DNA of 64,000 nt from Ahaetulla prasina (GCF_028640845.1 NC_080546.1:57733409-57797408), one strand, 5' to 3'. Positions 44,023-56,642 are shown, counted from the first letter of the stretch. Program-made: numbers and translations. The notes: generated by a model not told the origin, from the sequence alone.

Positions 44023-44778
44023 GTTAGAAGTTTTTTTCTAAAAGGATTTTAATGCCTTATTTTAAATGTCATGAAGCTGAAATAATAACAAGTCTTGATC
44101 TCCATCTAGTCGAACAGATACATGTTGTTATTTCAGTTTGCAAATACAGTCTGCTACCTTAATAAGCCAGGGAAAAATGCTGAAATCTCCTGCCATTTAT
44201 TATATGGAAAATCTATTTATGATAAATAATTTTTGCTAAAAGGTCCAAAATTTATACACAGCTAATAGATGATAATCAAATTGAACAGGTCATGACCTTG
44301 AAGTACTTAGCAGTATAGTTTTATTTTTATTTCCAGTATACATGGAGGTGACATTAGAACATGTTACAGGGATAGTAAGAAGTTGTGCCATGTCAGCATT
44401 AGAATTCTGTACAGTAAGAAAATCATATAGATTTGTAGCCTTAAATATATTCTTTTAAAAAAAAACAAGGGGAGAGGGAGAAAGAGATGAGGGCTGGGGC
44501 TAGGGGGTTAGAATTTCAAACTATTAAAAAGAATGCAATCTAAATTCTAAACAATATTTTAAGGATATTCCCAATGCAAACACATTTAAAAAAAAAAAAA
44601 GGACCACCAAAGTAGACCAGGAAACAGAAGAAGCAAAATCCAGGACTATCTTATTGAAATGGACAACTAAAATTACTGTTTGATAGTAGTGTTTGTACTG
44701 TCCTCGTACAATATTTTGGAATAATTACTAATTTTCCTGGAACAAACTAATGGAGCGAACTCCACTGGTATGGTTTTA
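44023..44778 (+). other. HPGD: HPGD intron 2, first part
   Basis: AT-rich, with an A-run at 44588-44600. No repeat was recognised before the hAT element at 44787. Confidence 0.7.
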
Positions 44779-44786
44779 CTCTAGTG

Positions 44787-45311
44787 CAGTCATGGTGAAT
44801 CTTTGACACATATCACAAGTGACATGTCATGTCATTTTTGACGACATGGCTAGAAGCCGTACAAATTTTAGAGGTGTGTGGGAACAGTGCTTTCTTGTGT
44901 GATTTCCAGAGGCTTTGGAGGCCACAGAGAGCACATCATATTCTTGAGGAAGCTCTGCAGGATCCAAAAAGCATGTTAAATTCTCACACAAATTTTTGGA
45001 GTCTCCAGAGGCTACACTATATTGTGCTCTCTGAAGCATCCAAAAAGCAAGACCATTTTCCAAAGTTCCAGGCCTCATGAGACCCAGAGCTGACTTGCAT
45101 ATGCATTTTAGTTTGAAAGATGAAGACAAATAAAAAAATACTTACAATTATATAAGTATTTATTTATTTAATTTCATTATCCAAAGCAACTCTTTGTTAT
45201 GAATTGTTTTGCTTTTGTCTGGGAAAGTGGGGAAAGTGACATATCAGCAGAATCAAGTTAGGCATTTTTCAAATTTTTGACATGCTAAACCCAAAAGATT
45301 CTCCATCAATG
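44787..45311. mobile_element. Non-autonomous hAT element in HPGD intron 2
   Basis: The left end CAGTCATGGTGAATC mirrors the right end GATTCTCCATCAATG. The flanking 8-mers CTCTAGTG (44779-44786) and CTTTAGTG (45312-45319) differ at one base, fitting an aged hAT target duplication. The small ORFs inside are not coding. This is a different hAT family from the 'ACCGGTTC' one. Confidence 0.8.
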
Positions 45312-45559
45312 CTTTAGTGGCTATTACCACACTGAATAAAGTAATTAAAGAATGAATTAGAAATATTGGTATTTAAATGATGTGAAGCTCACTGTAAAAC
45401 AGGAGTGTTGTTTCTGATCCTAGGCAGAGATTCATGATAGAATTTTTTAATGGTCTATAATCTGTTGGACCTGGAAATTTAAAGTACATGTACTAAAGAG
45501 TAATAAACTAATATAGTAAATTGTATAAAATAATATACTGTAGAACAGTATTGTAGAGC

Positions 45560-46216
45560 TGTTTCCAGGATAAATGGTTTTAGAATCAGTTCCAAAAGGC
45601 TCTCTGGAAAACTCAAGTCTTTGCAACTTTCCAAAAGGCTACAAAAATTGAGGTCATCCTCATTCTATGGGTATGTTGTTGCACAAAATGTGAGACTCTA
45701 CAGAGTGTTACATGACATGCTTGGTAGGTGGGCAGTCTACCCATTTTCTGGCAGTCTGATTAGTTAGACAGAATTATCTGGGAAAGACGGTCTTTTAGCT
45801 AACCAGACACTGAGCCATGTAGAGTTTTAAACATGATGACCAACATCTGAATTGCACTTGAAAACACAGTGCATTTTAGATCAGTTAAAGCTTCTGAAGG
45901 ATTCTGAAAGACAAACCCTTATACAGCAAATAGCAATCATCTTTGCAAATACAACAGGTTTGTTTTAAGTGCCTCCTGATCCAGATTTGACTATAACTGG
46001 CAAACGCTAAAGCAAAGACTCTGGCCGCGACTCCTACTTATTCAGGATCTATGAGCCCAGAAGGAAGTCCATATTTTGAGGAAGAGAAAGAGAAGGATGT
46101 ACAGGCCAATGAGACTTGCAAGATTCTCTTATTAAAGCCAATCTCAATAAATGTAGTTCATAGGTTAAAGTTGAGGTTGATTTCCTAGTCTGATTTACCA
46201 AGTGAAGCTGACAATA
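45560..46216. repeat. Old dispersed squamate repeat, left part (split by Gypsy)
   Basis: The sequence around 45590-45900 (CAAAAGGCTCTCTGGAAAAC; CTGAGCCATGTAGAGTTTTA) resembles a LINE-derived 3' region that I recognise as very common in squamate genomes. It continues at 52032-52630, and the Gypsy at 46217-52031 interrupts it. The copy is diverged and non-coding. Confidence 0.55.
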
Positions 46217-46705
46217 TGTCAGCCTCCGCTCTAATCTTCGTATACTTTTGAATAGTTTATAGCAGTAGATAGAATGTGAAATGTTTATGCTGTATTATCT
46301 AACAATTATAGGAATCAGATGTATCATATCACTGTACAGGGTAGGGGAAGGGAGCCTATTATGAGTGTCGGCTGACATAACCTTGTGGGGGGGGGATTAA
46401 CGGCTGAGGATGAATAACGCGGGTTTTTCCTAACTGAAACTGCATTCCTCGAATGACTGACAACTAGAGACCTGTGGAAGAAGATTACCACGAGGGGCCG
46501 AGAAGGAGTTGGCATTGGACCAGACCAGCCTGACCTCCTGAAGGAGGAGGGACAATTGGGGGGGATATGATGTGTTAGCCTTATTCTGTTTCAGATCCAA
46601 CTTTATACGCTGCCATCATGACTGTAGCTAGTAAAAGTACTTGTCTTTAATTCAAATGAAGTCAAGGTGTTTTCTTTCTTAGCTATAATCAGAGGTAGCC
46701 TGACA
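46217..46705 (+). repeat. 5' LTR of intronic Gypsy, 489 bp
   Basis: It starts TGTCAGCC and ends CTGACA. It is identical to the 3' LTR by eye, and the internal region follows at 46706 (TTAAGTTGGATCTCACAGC). Confidence 0.95.
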
Positions 46706-46724
46706 TTAAGTTGGATCTCACAGC

Positions 46725-47771
46725 ATGTCTTCTAACCAGGATTGCAACCGCAATACCGAGGGAGGAGAGTTTAAAAATGTGAGGGAGAGCCAGTCGCTGG
46801 CTGAATCGGGGGAGGCGTCCGGAGGAATTCCTGCTGCCACTTTTAACCCTGAGCTGGAAGATTGCAGAGATCGGTGGATGGAACAACTACAGCTGGAAGA
46901 TAAAAGTTGGAAACCAGACACAGAAGAGCTTCCCTCTGGAGTGACAAAAAGGAAGAAAAAAGAGAAGTTTAGGCTTTCGGATTGGCAGGGAGAGCAAGAG
47001 ATAAAGGACAAGCTCCAGTTAGAGGAAGCCTTGCGTCTTTTCCGTGAAGTGAAAGTAAGGCAAGCAGCCCGTCAAAGGTATGGAACCCCAACGCGGGCCT
47101 CCTGGGGGGAGGGAGAAGAGGAGGAAGATGACACAAGGGGGCCAGCTGGAGGGGATTCCCTGGGCAGAGAGATTTCCGAAGAGCCAGAGCCACGAACCCT
47201 CTCCCCAGAGGAAGCTGAATTGGATGTGGGTCGCGCGCCACCTGCTGACCAAGCAAGGCTGCGCAGGGGAAGGAAAAAGCCAAAATTCCCCATATTAGAA
47301 AAATTTGATGGAGATGCGAAGGAGCTGGAATTGTTCCTGGCGATAGTGAATGACCACATGTTAGACTGGGGAGATTATTGGTCACAGGCAGCACAAGTTA
47401 GAGCTGTGACCCACAATTTGACCGGAAGAGCAGCTGCATGGTTTGTGTCGCTGTATAAAAACCACTCCCCCCTACTGCAAAATTACGAGCATTTTATTAC
47501 GGCACTAAGGAGGAGGTTTGAGGACCCCCTGGCGGAGCAGAAGGCCAAAGGTCGAATGAAAACCATCAGGCAAGGGAGGAGACCGGTGGCTGATTATACC
47601 CAGGAATTCAGTGATCTAGTCCCCTTGATGAGAGGGTGGTCGGAGGTGATCCTGGTCGACTTTTACAAAGAGGGCCTGAATGGAGATCTCTATGAACTGT
47701 GCCGGGCACGGCGTCTCCAACTACATTGTATGGCTGGTATACCCTGGCAGCAGAGATGGAAATTGAACTAG
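46725..47771 (+). pseudogene. Gypsy gag (capsid region), frame-broken
   Basis: A 348-codon frame starts 20 bases after the LTR. An acidic N-terminal region (~1-180) is followed by the retrotransposon capsid domain at ~185-330 (KFDGDAKELELFLAIVNDH, YKNHSPLLQNYEHFITAL, RPVADYTQEFSDL). A shift near 47.71-47.74 kb moves the continuation into another frame (47699-47929), which holds the start of a zinc knuckle (CYRCGK); a further one-base change splits that knuckle. The capsid fold is the one domesticated in vertebrate PEG10/RTL genes; this copy is an ordinary element, not such a gene. Confidence 0.9.
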
Positions 47772-48112
47772 CGAAGGACCGTAGCAGAAGGCAGCGCACT
47801 GGAAGACCGTACCGGCCCATTCTCCTGGGTGGCCCTCAAGGGACACGCCTAGACCAGAGGAGGAGACAACGATCGACTGCGTGCTACAGATGTGGAAAAG
47901 AGGCCATCGGGCAGCCGACTGTCGAGTGAAGTTGGTTCCAAGCACGACCCTGGTGGTGGGAAGGAAGCAGTGAAACCAACTGCTAAGGCGCGAAAACCGG
48001 CCAAAGTGGAGGCGGCATTGCCAAGAAGGGCACGCCCATCCAGGAGGACCGCGAAGCGTCGACCGACACTGATGACAGCAAAACCACATCGGAGTCCGAC
48101 GAAGACTTTCTG

Positions 48113-48499
48113 GTGAGTTGGGCACGGGGCCCCTTGGACATTCCAGTTAACCTGCATGTTCCCTCCTCGGGCAACAAGGGGGAAATGTTAGCATTATTAG
48201 ATTCGGGATGTACTAGATGCATGATCAGTCCCGAACTAGTAGAAAAAATGGAACTAAGGTTGAGAACCCTAAGCAGGCCCATAGCATTTGCCCAGTTGGA
48301 TGGCAGTGTGGCAGGGGGAGGACCCGCCCATTTCGTGACAGAACCCATAGAAATGGAAATTGGAGACCATCGCGAGATTTTAAACTTCATAGTAGCCCCT
48401 GGAATGGACCAACCTTTGGTACTAGGACTGTCATGGTTGGAAATGGAACCCCATATTAACTGGAGAACGGAGTCTAACGGTCCCGCCCAAGAGCGTTAA
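48113..48499 (+). pseudogene. Gypsy aspartic protease segment
   Basis: A 128-codon open stretch has MLALLDSGCTRCMIS (the D-S-G active site) near residue 30 and the flap/second-half motif LVLGLSWLEM near residue 105. It is detached from gag and RT by frame changes. Confidence 0.85.
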
Positions 48500-48534
48500 A
48501 AGGAGGAAAAGGGGGATCCAAGAAGAGTCAGACT

Positions 48535-49206
48535 ATGGCCATGCCCCAAGATAAGTGGGGGGCAATGGTTGAACGGATAGATGGGGAAGAAAGGATACCT
48601 AAGGAGTACTGGGACCTGCGGAAGTCTTTAGTGAGAAAGCATCAGACGTTCTACCTCCCCATAGGCCTATTGATTGTGCCATCGACATCCTACCGGGGTA
48701 AAACTTCCAAAACCAAAAGCTTACCCCATGACCCAGAAGGAATTGGGAGAGCTGCAGTTCATAGACAAAAACCTAGAGCGGGGCTTTATCCAACCAGCTA
48801 GGCCTCGCGTGGCCGCACCTGTGATGTTCCGGGAAAAGAAAGACGGCTCATTTCGTCTTATAGTTGACTATAGAAATTTAAACGCAGTGTGCGCCAAAAC
48901 ATATACCCCATGCCGCTCATGAAAGATATGTTAGCACACTTAGCGAAGGGGAAGTTCTTCACCAAATTGGACCTGCGAGAAGCTTACTACAGAGTCCGTA
49001 TAAAGGAGGGGGATGAATGGAAAACCGCTTTCAACTGTCCACTAGGGTGGTTCCAGTTTAGTACTGCCTTTTGGTCTACAGGGGCGCCTGCAGTTTTTAT
49101 GCAACTGATAAATGAAATACTCCATCAGCATTTGTTCAAAGGGTTCTTGTCTACCTTGACGACATACTCATCTATACAGAAACTATGGAAGAACATATTA
49201 AACTAG
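48535..49206 (+). pseudogene. Gypsy reverse transcriptase N-terminal half, frame-broken
   Basis: Three overlapping short frames (48535-48801, 48674-48922, 48889-49206) together carry RT motifs: GFIQPARPRVAAPVMFREKK, FRLIVDYRNLNAV, then FFTKLDLREAYYRVRI. The catalytic YLDD is encoded at 49152-49163 in the frame that leads into the next ORF. At least three frame changes occur here. Confidence 0.88.
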
Positions 49207-51329
49207 TAAGAGCAGTTCTCAAAAAGTTATTATCTGCTGAACTGTATTGCAAGCTATCCAAATGTGATTTCCATCAAACTAAAATAGACTACTTAGGGTA
49301 TCGCATTTCAGCGGATGGATTGGAAATGGATCCAGAAAAGGTGAAAGCTGTTTTGGAATGGGCCCCCCCACGCACCCGCAAACAGCTGCAAAGTTTTTTA
49401 GGATTCGCAAATTTCTACCGTCAATTCATCCCCTCCTTTGCTCAAATTGCTTTGCCAATCACCAACCTCCTAAAAACTAAAGGAGACACTAAACCCAAAC
49501 CATCACTGCCCCTCGAATGGACAATGGAATGTCAAGCAGCATTTGAAAAATTGAAACGACTCTTTGCTGCCGAACCAATTTTGAAACACCCCGACATGAA
49601 TGTTCCTTTTGTAATACAAGCAGATGCCAGTGATGTAGCAGTCGGAGCCGTTTTGCTCCAAAACAATCCTGATGGTAAACTACAACCCTGTGCTTTCACT
49701 TCTCGGAAATTGACTGAAACTGAAAGACGATGGGCTATTTGGGAAAAGGAAGCATTTGCAGTTCATTGGGCCCTACGAACATGGAGACATTTCTTAGAAG
49801 GTTCAAATCATCCGTTTGAAGTTTGGACTGACCACAAAAATCTAGAGGCCCTAAAAACTCCTAGAAAACTTTCACCTAAACAAGCCCGCTGGGCTCAATA
49901 TTTTAACCGTTTTAATTTCACCTTACATTACATTCCGGGAGGAAAAAACTTCTTAGCAGATGCTCTCTCACGGTTGCCCCAATACAATTGCACTCGCTCC
50001 GAGGTAGTTCAGCCAATACTTCCCGTGCAACAGTTGGCAGCTCCAGCTATAACTAGAAGCCACTCCAAACCCGAGTCCTCTCTCCCAGATGAACTAACCA
50101 AGTCATTTAAAGACGCTTTAAACACCGATGACTGGTACTTAGCGCATTCCCATGAATGCACACTCCGTGATGGACTAGCTTGGATTGGAACAAAACTATA
50201 CGTTCCTCTCTCACTCAGAGAAACCATCCTACTACGTTGCCATGATGCCAAAATGGCAGGACACTTTGGATTTGTAAAAACCTTACATCTTCTTAAAAGA
50301 CAATTCTGGTGGCCAAGTCTTAAAAAGGATGTACAAGCATATGTAGCAAGTTGCCCTATTTGCGCATTGTCAAAAAGACCTCCTGGAAAGCCTCCTGGAC
50401 TACTACAAACGGTAGCCAGGCCAGGAACCCCATGGAAAGAAATATCCATGGATTTCATAGTGGAACTACCTGAAAGCGCAGGCAATACAGTTATATGGGT
50501 TGTAACTGACCTTTTCTCCAAACAAGTCCATTTTATTCCATGTTCAAAAATACCCTCCTCAAAGACCCTAGCAAAATTGTTTGTACAACACATTTATAGA
50601 CTCCACGGAGTTCCTGACCGCATTATTTCAGATCGAGGAGTTCAATTCACTTCTCACTTTTGGAAAGAATTTTTACGACTTATTGGCTCCGCCCAGGGAT
50701 TAAGCTCCGCCCATCATCCCCAGACTAATGGAAGTTGTGAACGTTCGAACTCTGTACTAGAACAATATTTACGTTGTTATATTAATTACCAGCAGGACAA
50801 TTGGGCAGACCTCTTACCCTTCGCTGAGGTTGCCTATAACAACTCAGTTCATAGTAGCACCGGATTTACTCCTTTTAAAATAGCTTCAGGTCAAGATTTT
50901 GTACCTATCTCTGAACTTCCAAAAGAAGAAACCACAGTTTCCTCTTTGTCAGAATGGATAGATCAAATACAAAGCACCTGGAAAATGACTTGCAAGGCAA
51001 TTGACGATGCTCACCGTGCACATAAACAACAAGCAGATAAGAAAAGATCCCCTGAGAACAAATACAAAGTGGGTGATAAAGTTTACCTTTCCACAAAATA
51101 TCTTCAAACCACCCAAAAATCTAAAAAACTTGGACCCAAATATGTGGGACCTTTCTCCATAGTGAAAATCATCAACCCCGTGACTGTACAACTGGACTTG
51201 CCAAAAACACTTAGGCGAATTCACCCCGTTTTCCATGTGAGCTTGTTAAAACCAGAGCATACTTCCACTCTTCGTGCAACCCATACACCCTCCTATACCT
51301 ATTCTCATAGAGGGAGAACAGCATTTTGA
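49150..51329 (+). pseudogene. Gypsy pol: RT thumb, RNase H, integrase
   Basis: A long frame (714 codons from ATG 49185) carries: the RT end (YLGYRISADGLEM, LGFANFYRQFI); RNase H with IQADASDVAVGAVL at ~144-158 and VWTDHKNLEAL; the integrase HHCC finger at ~352-392 (H..H in HDAKMAGHFG, C..C in CPICA); and the catalytic core with MDFIVELP (~421), ISDRGVQFTS (~482) and NGSCERSN (Glu ~518). It ends with the GPF/SH3-like domain and RIHPVFHVSLLKP. A frameshift at ~51.29-51.33 kb separates the chromodomain. All the integrase catalytic residues are present. Confidence 0.93.
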
Positions 51330-51492
51330 AATTAAAGAAATATTAGATTCACGGAAACATAGAAATAAAATTCAATATCTCGTTGCTTGGAAACACTTCC
51401 CCTTATCCCAAGCTGAATGGGTAAACAAAGAAAATGTTCGGGCTTCCGAAAAGATAGCACAATTCTATAAAAAATATCCTGACAAACCCTAA
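51274..51492 (+). pseudogene. Gypsy chromodomain
   Basis: A 72-codon frame contains HFEIKEILDSRKHRNKIQYL, then VAWKHFPLSQAEWV, a typical chromodomain with its aromatic residues. It is related to the one at 5472-5822 but from a different element subfamily. It is one frame off the main pol ORF, so it would not be translated with it in this copy. Confidence 0.88.
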
Positions 51493-51542
51493 CTTCTCTT
51501 TTTCCTTTCTAGGACTGACGTCCTTGTTGCAGGAGGGCCGAA

Positions 51543-52031
51543 TGTCAGCCTCCGCTCTAATCTTCGTATACTTTTGAATAGTTTATAGCAGTAGATAGAA
51601 TGTGAAATGTTTATGCTGTATTATCTAACAATTATAGGAATCAGATGTATCATATCACTGTACAGGGTAGGGGAAGGGAGCCTATTATGAGTGTCGGCTG
51701 ACATAACCTTGTGGGGGGGGGATTAACGGCTGAGGATGAATAACGCGGGTTTTTCCTAACTGAAACTGCATTCCTCGAATGACTGACAACTAGAGACCTG
51801 TGGAAGAAGATTACCACGAGGGGCCGAGAAGGAGTTGGCATTGGACCAGACCAGCCTGACCTCCTGAAGGAGGAGGGACAATTGGGGGGGATATGATGTG
51901 TTAGCCTTATTCTGTTTCAGATCCAACTTTATACGCTGCCATCATGACTGTAGCTAGTAAAAGTACTTGTCTTTAATTCAAATGAAGTCAAGGTGTTTTC
52001 TTTCTTAGCTATAATCAGAGGTAGCCTGACA
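51543..52031 (+). repeat. 3' LTR of intronic Gypsy, 489 bp
   Basis: Identical by eye to 46217-46705. The TSD CAATA follows. Confidence 0.95.
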
Positions 52032-52630
52032 CAATACACCACTCTGAACCTAATAAATGACCTTACCAAGTGAACAGGAAAAAGAATGAAGCTCGATGAA
52101 ATCCCATAACAATTAGAGGGCCCACTCCAATACCACTGTCACTACTGACTGGACTGCCTACTTAGGATGGAACAGAACCATGTGCTAAAATGATACCTCC
52201 AACTTCCAGTCATGGCAATCCATCCAAAGGGATACTATGGTGAACAGTATCCAAAATTGCTAAGAGATCTAAAAAAAAGATAGTTGTGTGCCCTCTTCAT
52301 CGAATTCCTGTTGGAGTTCATCTAACAGCTACCAGCGCATTTTCTACTTCATTCCAAAGTTGAATCCAGATTGCCCTACATCTAGATCATTTATATTCTC
52401 CAAAGCCCTCTGAAAAGTAGTTTACCACTTTCTCAGCAATCTTGCCAAGTAGTAGAACGTAGAGATAACTAAAGTTATTCCACTTCCATGGCTGGACATT
52501 TTGCAGAAATGCTAGAATTTCATTGTCTCTCAAGCAAGTTTTATGTACAGGATGGATCCATTGCATTGGACTCTCATTGGCTCTTTTTTCTAGGAAGATG
52601 GGCCAGGATTCCATGCACAAGTGACAGAAT
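52032..52630. repeat. Old dispersed squamate repeat, right part
   Basis: It continues 45560-46216 after the Gypsy. The segments TGGTGAACAGTATCCAAAATTG, GTTGGAGTTCATCTAACAGC and AATCCAGATTGCCCTACATC follow the order I expect for this LINE-derived repeat. Confidence 0.5.
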
Positions 52631-55345
52631 TAAGATCAAACATTATTTTGTACATCTCATTGGGATCCACAAGCTCAAGAATCTCCTACTGTAAATGTGA
52701 CTACATTTCATTTCATTTAATTTCATTTATTAAATTTCTATACCGCCCTTCTCCCGAAGGACTACAAGATGTATCTCCTGTCATCTTAAGGGATTCCATC
52801 CACCCACTTCCATCTTGGAATGAAAGCAAATAATTTTCTTCATGAAATGTTTGGACAAACAACTGATTGATTTATATTCAGTTGTTATTCCAGCCCATTC
52901 CTCCCTAAAAGGGTCAAGGACAATCATATATATATATAGAAGTTATTTCCAGTGTTGCATGTCTTCACACACTTGATTTCCTAAAATTTCTCAGAGAAGT
53001 AAGGAGCTGCTCAGAAGCAATGGGTGAGGAGAGACCACTCAGGAGCAACTCTATCAAACAACCTAGTCAACTTTATATTCTGAATCTAACAAGGCATCCT
53101 ATAGAACTCTCCCTCAGATTGCTGGGTAAATCTACAAATGGCATTTGGAAGTATTTGAAATCTGTCAGCAGTCTTAATCAGAACCTTCTCATGAATAGGT
53201 TAGTGCTTCCAGTTAACCCCAATATCAGTTTCTTGTTGGTCCTTTAGTATGAAAGATTCAAAGCAGCACACTATTTGGATCAGTGTTTGCTATGTGGAGG
53301 TGATAAATTTGAAATAGGAAATAAAGTTGCTGGATCATTCAAATTCTAGAGATGACTATTGTTCCTGTTAGCCAGGCTTCCAGGAAGTCTGGGGCATCAT
53401 ATGTAAAAGTTTTATAAAAGCCTGCACAGCAAAGAAAATAGCTTTTGTGATAAAGTTTTGTTCTTTGTAATAATATGTAAACTAATTGTGCAGATATATC
53501 TGCACCAGTAGGTAGTAGAGATAAAGTGATATGTATATATTTTGAATCATGAACATATAAAACTTCACTAAAACACAAACGTTTTTTATTACTTACTGAT
53601 CATAAATTGAAATGATGTTTTCTATGTCAATATGCAGTTATAGTTTCTAGAAAGAAGTTTGCATCTAACCAGGGTTTATAAATGCAAATTGTGAAATATT
53701 AGCAATATTGACATATTATGTAAATAACAAGTATAGGTAATTTCTGAACTTTGAATCAAAATTTGTGTATGAAATTTAAAACTGTTGAAATACAGTCTTT
53801 TCCAAATGTAGTATACTGTGGACATTGACATTTAAATGTTATTGTTGCATTATATATATTCATAAAGAAGAGACCATTTCTTTCAAATAACTTTTTTCAG
53901 GATTTGGTAGCTATAACATAAAAGTTGTATTTTCCCTTTTACATATCCCTTTGTCCCTATTTCACAAACTAGATTTGAACTTCTTCAAGTTTTAAAAATG
54001 GTTCAAAGCATAATTTAGGCAGCTCTGTAAATTGCAGAGGAGGGGAGGAATCAGCTTTGCTGACAACTGGGTGGCTTGGTATGATTTTAAACCTATTACA
54101 CTTAGCAATGCCCACTGGCTTCAAAGGGTTTTTTAGATCCTAATGTATAAGAACAATGTATTCTCATGAAAAACTATTTAAAGCAAAGATAAAATAGGAC
54201 AAGAGTTGAAATACATTTAGCCAAGAAGCTTTCCTTGAACCAATAGGCTGAATCTTTTCAAAAGTTACAAGTCTAATCATTTGTACTTCTTATCTTTCTG
54301 AGACACCTTTGTGAACAGTTTCCAGAGGAATAACTGTTAATCTGCTGGAGAAAAAACAAGAGACACTCTTTGTATATAATTTGTAGTATAAGGACAATAG
54401 TTTATTATTATTGGCTTACAAAAGTATTCATGAAAATAGAAAAACATTTTAAAAGGTTTCTCAACAGAGACAACCTTAAAATTAAATCTCGAGTTTACCG
54501 CCACTTTTCTTAATTGAGAGATCCTAATGTCAGTTTTGTGACATATGGAGAAAAAAATGATGTTCATTTTCTCAATCCATACTTTAATAATGCTTTACTC
54601 TATCCCTTTTTACTCACAGTTTTCTAAGTCAAATATCCCCAATGTTTTTTTCTTCAGTTCTAATTCAGCTTCATCATTTTGGTTCCTTTTCTGATCTTTT
54701 TCACCTAAATTTTAAACATATTGCAAACTAGAAACTGGTCAATCTATCCAGCCAGGTTTTCTTCAGTTTTCATTTTTCCAGTTTAAGTACTCAGAAGCAT
54801 TTTTCATACTTCCTTTAATATCTAGATGTTTATGTATTTTTTAAAAAAGCAGTGGACTCTTGTGGATATTTTCTATAACCAAATTATAACTTATTTCAAA
54901 CCAAATATTTTTTTTCTGCCATACCTTAAAAAGACCCAAAATTGCTGGCAATACTCCAAGAATAATCATTCCATGTATTTATGTGAAGACATTTTGATAT
55001 TGATACTTTTTAACCTTTTTTTCATGATTTTCTGTCTGAGATTTGCCTTCCCCAGTAGTTACACAATGAACCAATATTTTCACTGAGCTTTTACTAGTGT
55101 CCCAACTCCCTCTTCTGGTTAGTCACAAACAGTTAATCTATGAACATTAGACCTCCCTGAAATGAAAGTCACACACTGTTATTTCAATACCCTTTCTGAA
55201 TATATAGGAACTTCTTTTACTTCTTCCTTTTCCACCTTTAAACCAAACCTAGGGCATAAATAAAATATTTCTCACCCACTATTATAAAATACATAAGTTT
55301 TCTCCCAAATGAATTCAGCAAGGTAATATTTAGTATTTATTATAT
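52631..55345 (+). other. HPGD: HPGD intron 2 continued; repeat scrap at 52715-52765
   Basis: TTCTATACCGCCCTTCTCCCG at 52737-52757 is the dispersed squamate repeat also seen at 34585. A TA run lies at 52928-52938. The remainder is AT-rich with no recognised feature. Confidence 0.6.
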
Positions 55346-55349
55346 TAAA

Positions 55350-55562
55350 TAGTACAATATTTATTTATATCTGGCCTTTATTATTTTTACAAATAATTGA
55401 AGATGGTGAACATATCCAGCATACCTTCCTCCACCTATTTTCCCAACAACAACTCTGTGAAGTGAGTAGGGCTGAGAGATTGACTGGCCCATAGCTAGGG
55501 CTAGAATTCACAGTCTCCCACTTTCTAGCATGGTGTGTTAAATATTAGACCAAACTCCCTAA
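55350..55562 (+). mobile_element. Squamate SINE copy (Sauria-like), degenerate
   Basis: TATCTGGCCTTTATTATTTT, CCTCCACCTATTTTCCCAAC, AACTCTGTGAAGTGAGTAGG and GACTGGCCCATAGC, then CTAGAATTCACAGTCTCCC, follow the order of a very common squamate SINE. It lies in HPGD intron 2. Confidence 0.75.
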
Positions 55563-56642
55563 TATCTAAATGATAGCATTTTAATCCTGTCACACTTTCC
55601 AAACACTTTTCAACTAATCCCTTGAAATCCCTGCATTCATTCTTGCATTTTACTCTTTGGTACTGTAACAGACAGTAATTTTCTGTCATCAGATGTAGAT
55701 GCGATCTTCACACTTAAAGAGTTTGCACAAGTTTAAGATCCTTAAGCAAACCTTAAGTTTTCTCCTTAAGCAAACCACTCCTGCATTTTAGCATTTCTTC
55801 AGCTGCTTTGTTAGACATGCAGCATTAGTATTTTTCAACATTTTCATGTTTATCACAACTTTCTCACTGACCTCTTTCTGAAATACTAATATTTATAACA
55901 TCTTCTATTTCATTCATTGTTATATCACCAAATATCTAACTGATATTTCTAAAATCCTGCTCCTAGCATTCCCTCATTTCAGTTCATACAGCTTCTTTTC
56001 TTTCTTTCTTCCAAGTTTCATTTTTTATATTTTCCACTAATTCTGGATATATTAGTTTTTCACTTGAGTCCTTATAGGCTATCTAGGACTTATGGTAGAG
56101 TAATATCTTTGCCACACAGAAGTAGTTTGGGTTAAACTCAGTTGTATTTACTAGGATTTATATGTAGAAATACACACAGACAGACAGACACAAACACACA
56201 CACAGAGACAGACACACACACGATGCATACCCATCATTCTATTTATTTTGGGGCTAATCAAGAGAACCATAGAAAAAGAGTGGGAAGTAGTAACCTAAGG
56301 TAACTAAAATTAAGTGATATGAGAAAAGAAAATGAACTCTATTCCTTACTTTACATCCGAAAATAATTCACTACAGTTTTTTCATAGCTTTCTATCTTTG
56401 CAAACCATTTTTACTTTGACCACATCCATTCACCAATATGCATAAATAAAATGTCTATATATTAGGGTATGCATTCCATTGATAAAAGTTAAATCAATAT
56501 ATATGATGAATGATTGGAAAAGTCATACTTATAACTATATCACTGTGGAGTCACTCGGTTAAAGCACAATCATAGTTCTGATGGTATTGTGTTCAATCAT
56601 TACATATTATTCTATGGAAATAAATATCAGATTTCCTTACAG
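55563..56642 (+). other. HPGD: HPGD intron 2, last part; CA repeat
   Basis: A CACA/CAGA microsatellite lies at 56170-56222. The intron ends with TTTCCTTACAG at 56632-56642. Confidence 0.8.

Larger units (their letters stand above)
46217..52031 (+). mobile_element. Complete Ty3/Gypsy chromovirus copy in HPGD intron 2
   Basis: Two 489-bp LTRs (46217-46705, 51543-52031) appear identical base for base, including the poly-G runs. The flanking 5-mers CAATA (46212-46216, 52032-52036) are an exact target duplication. Internal order is gag, protease, RT, RNase H, integrase, chromodomain. A purine-rich AGGAGGGCCGAA precedes the 3' LTR. Identical LTRs mean a recent insertion, yet the coding region has several frame breaks. 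The sense orientation relative to HPGD, 5.8 kb inside the intron, could affect splicing or polyadenylation. Confidence 0.97.

Noticed and set aside
46725..47771. Domesticated capsid gene (PEG10/RTL-like)
   Set aside because: It sits between identical LTRs with a target duplication and has frame breaks, so it is an ordinary young retrotransposon gag.
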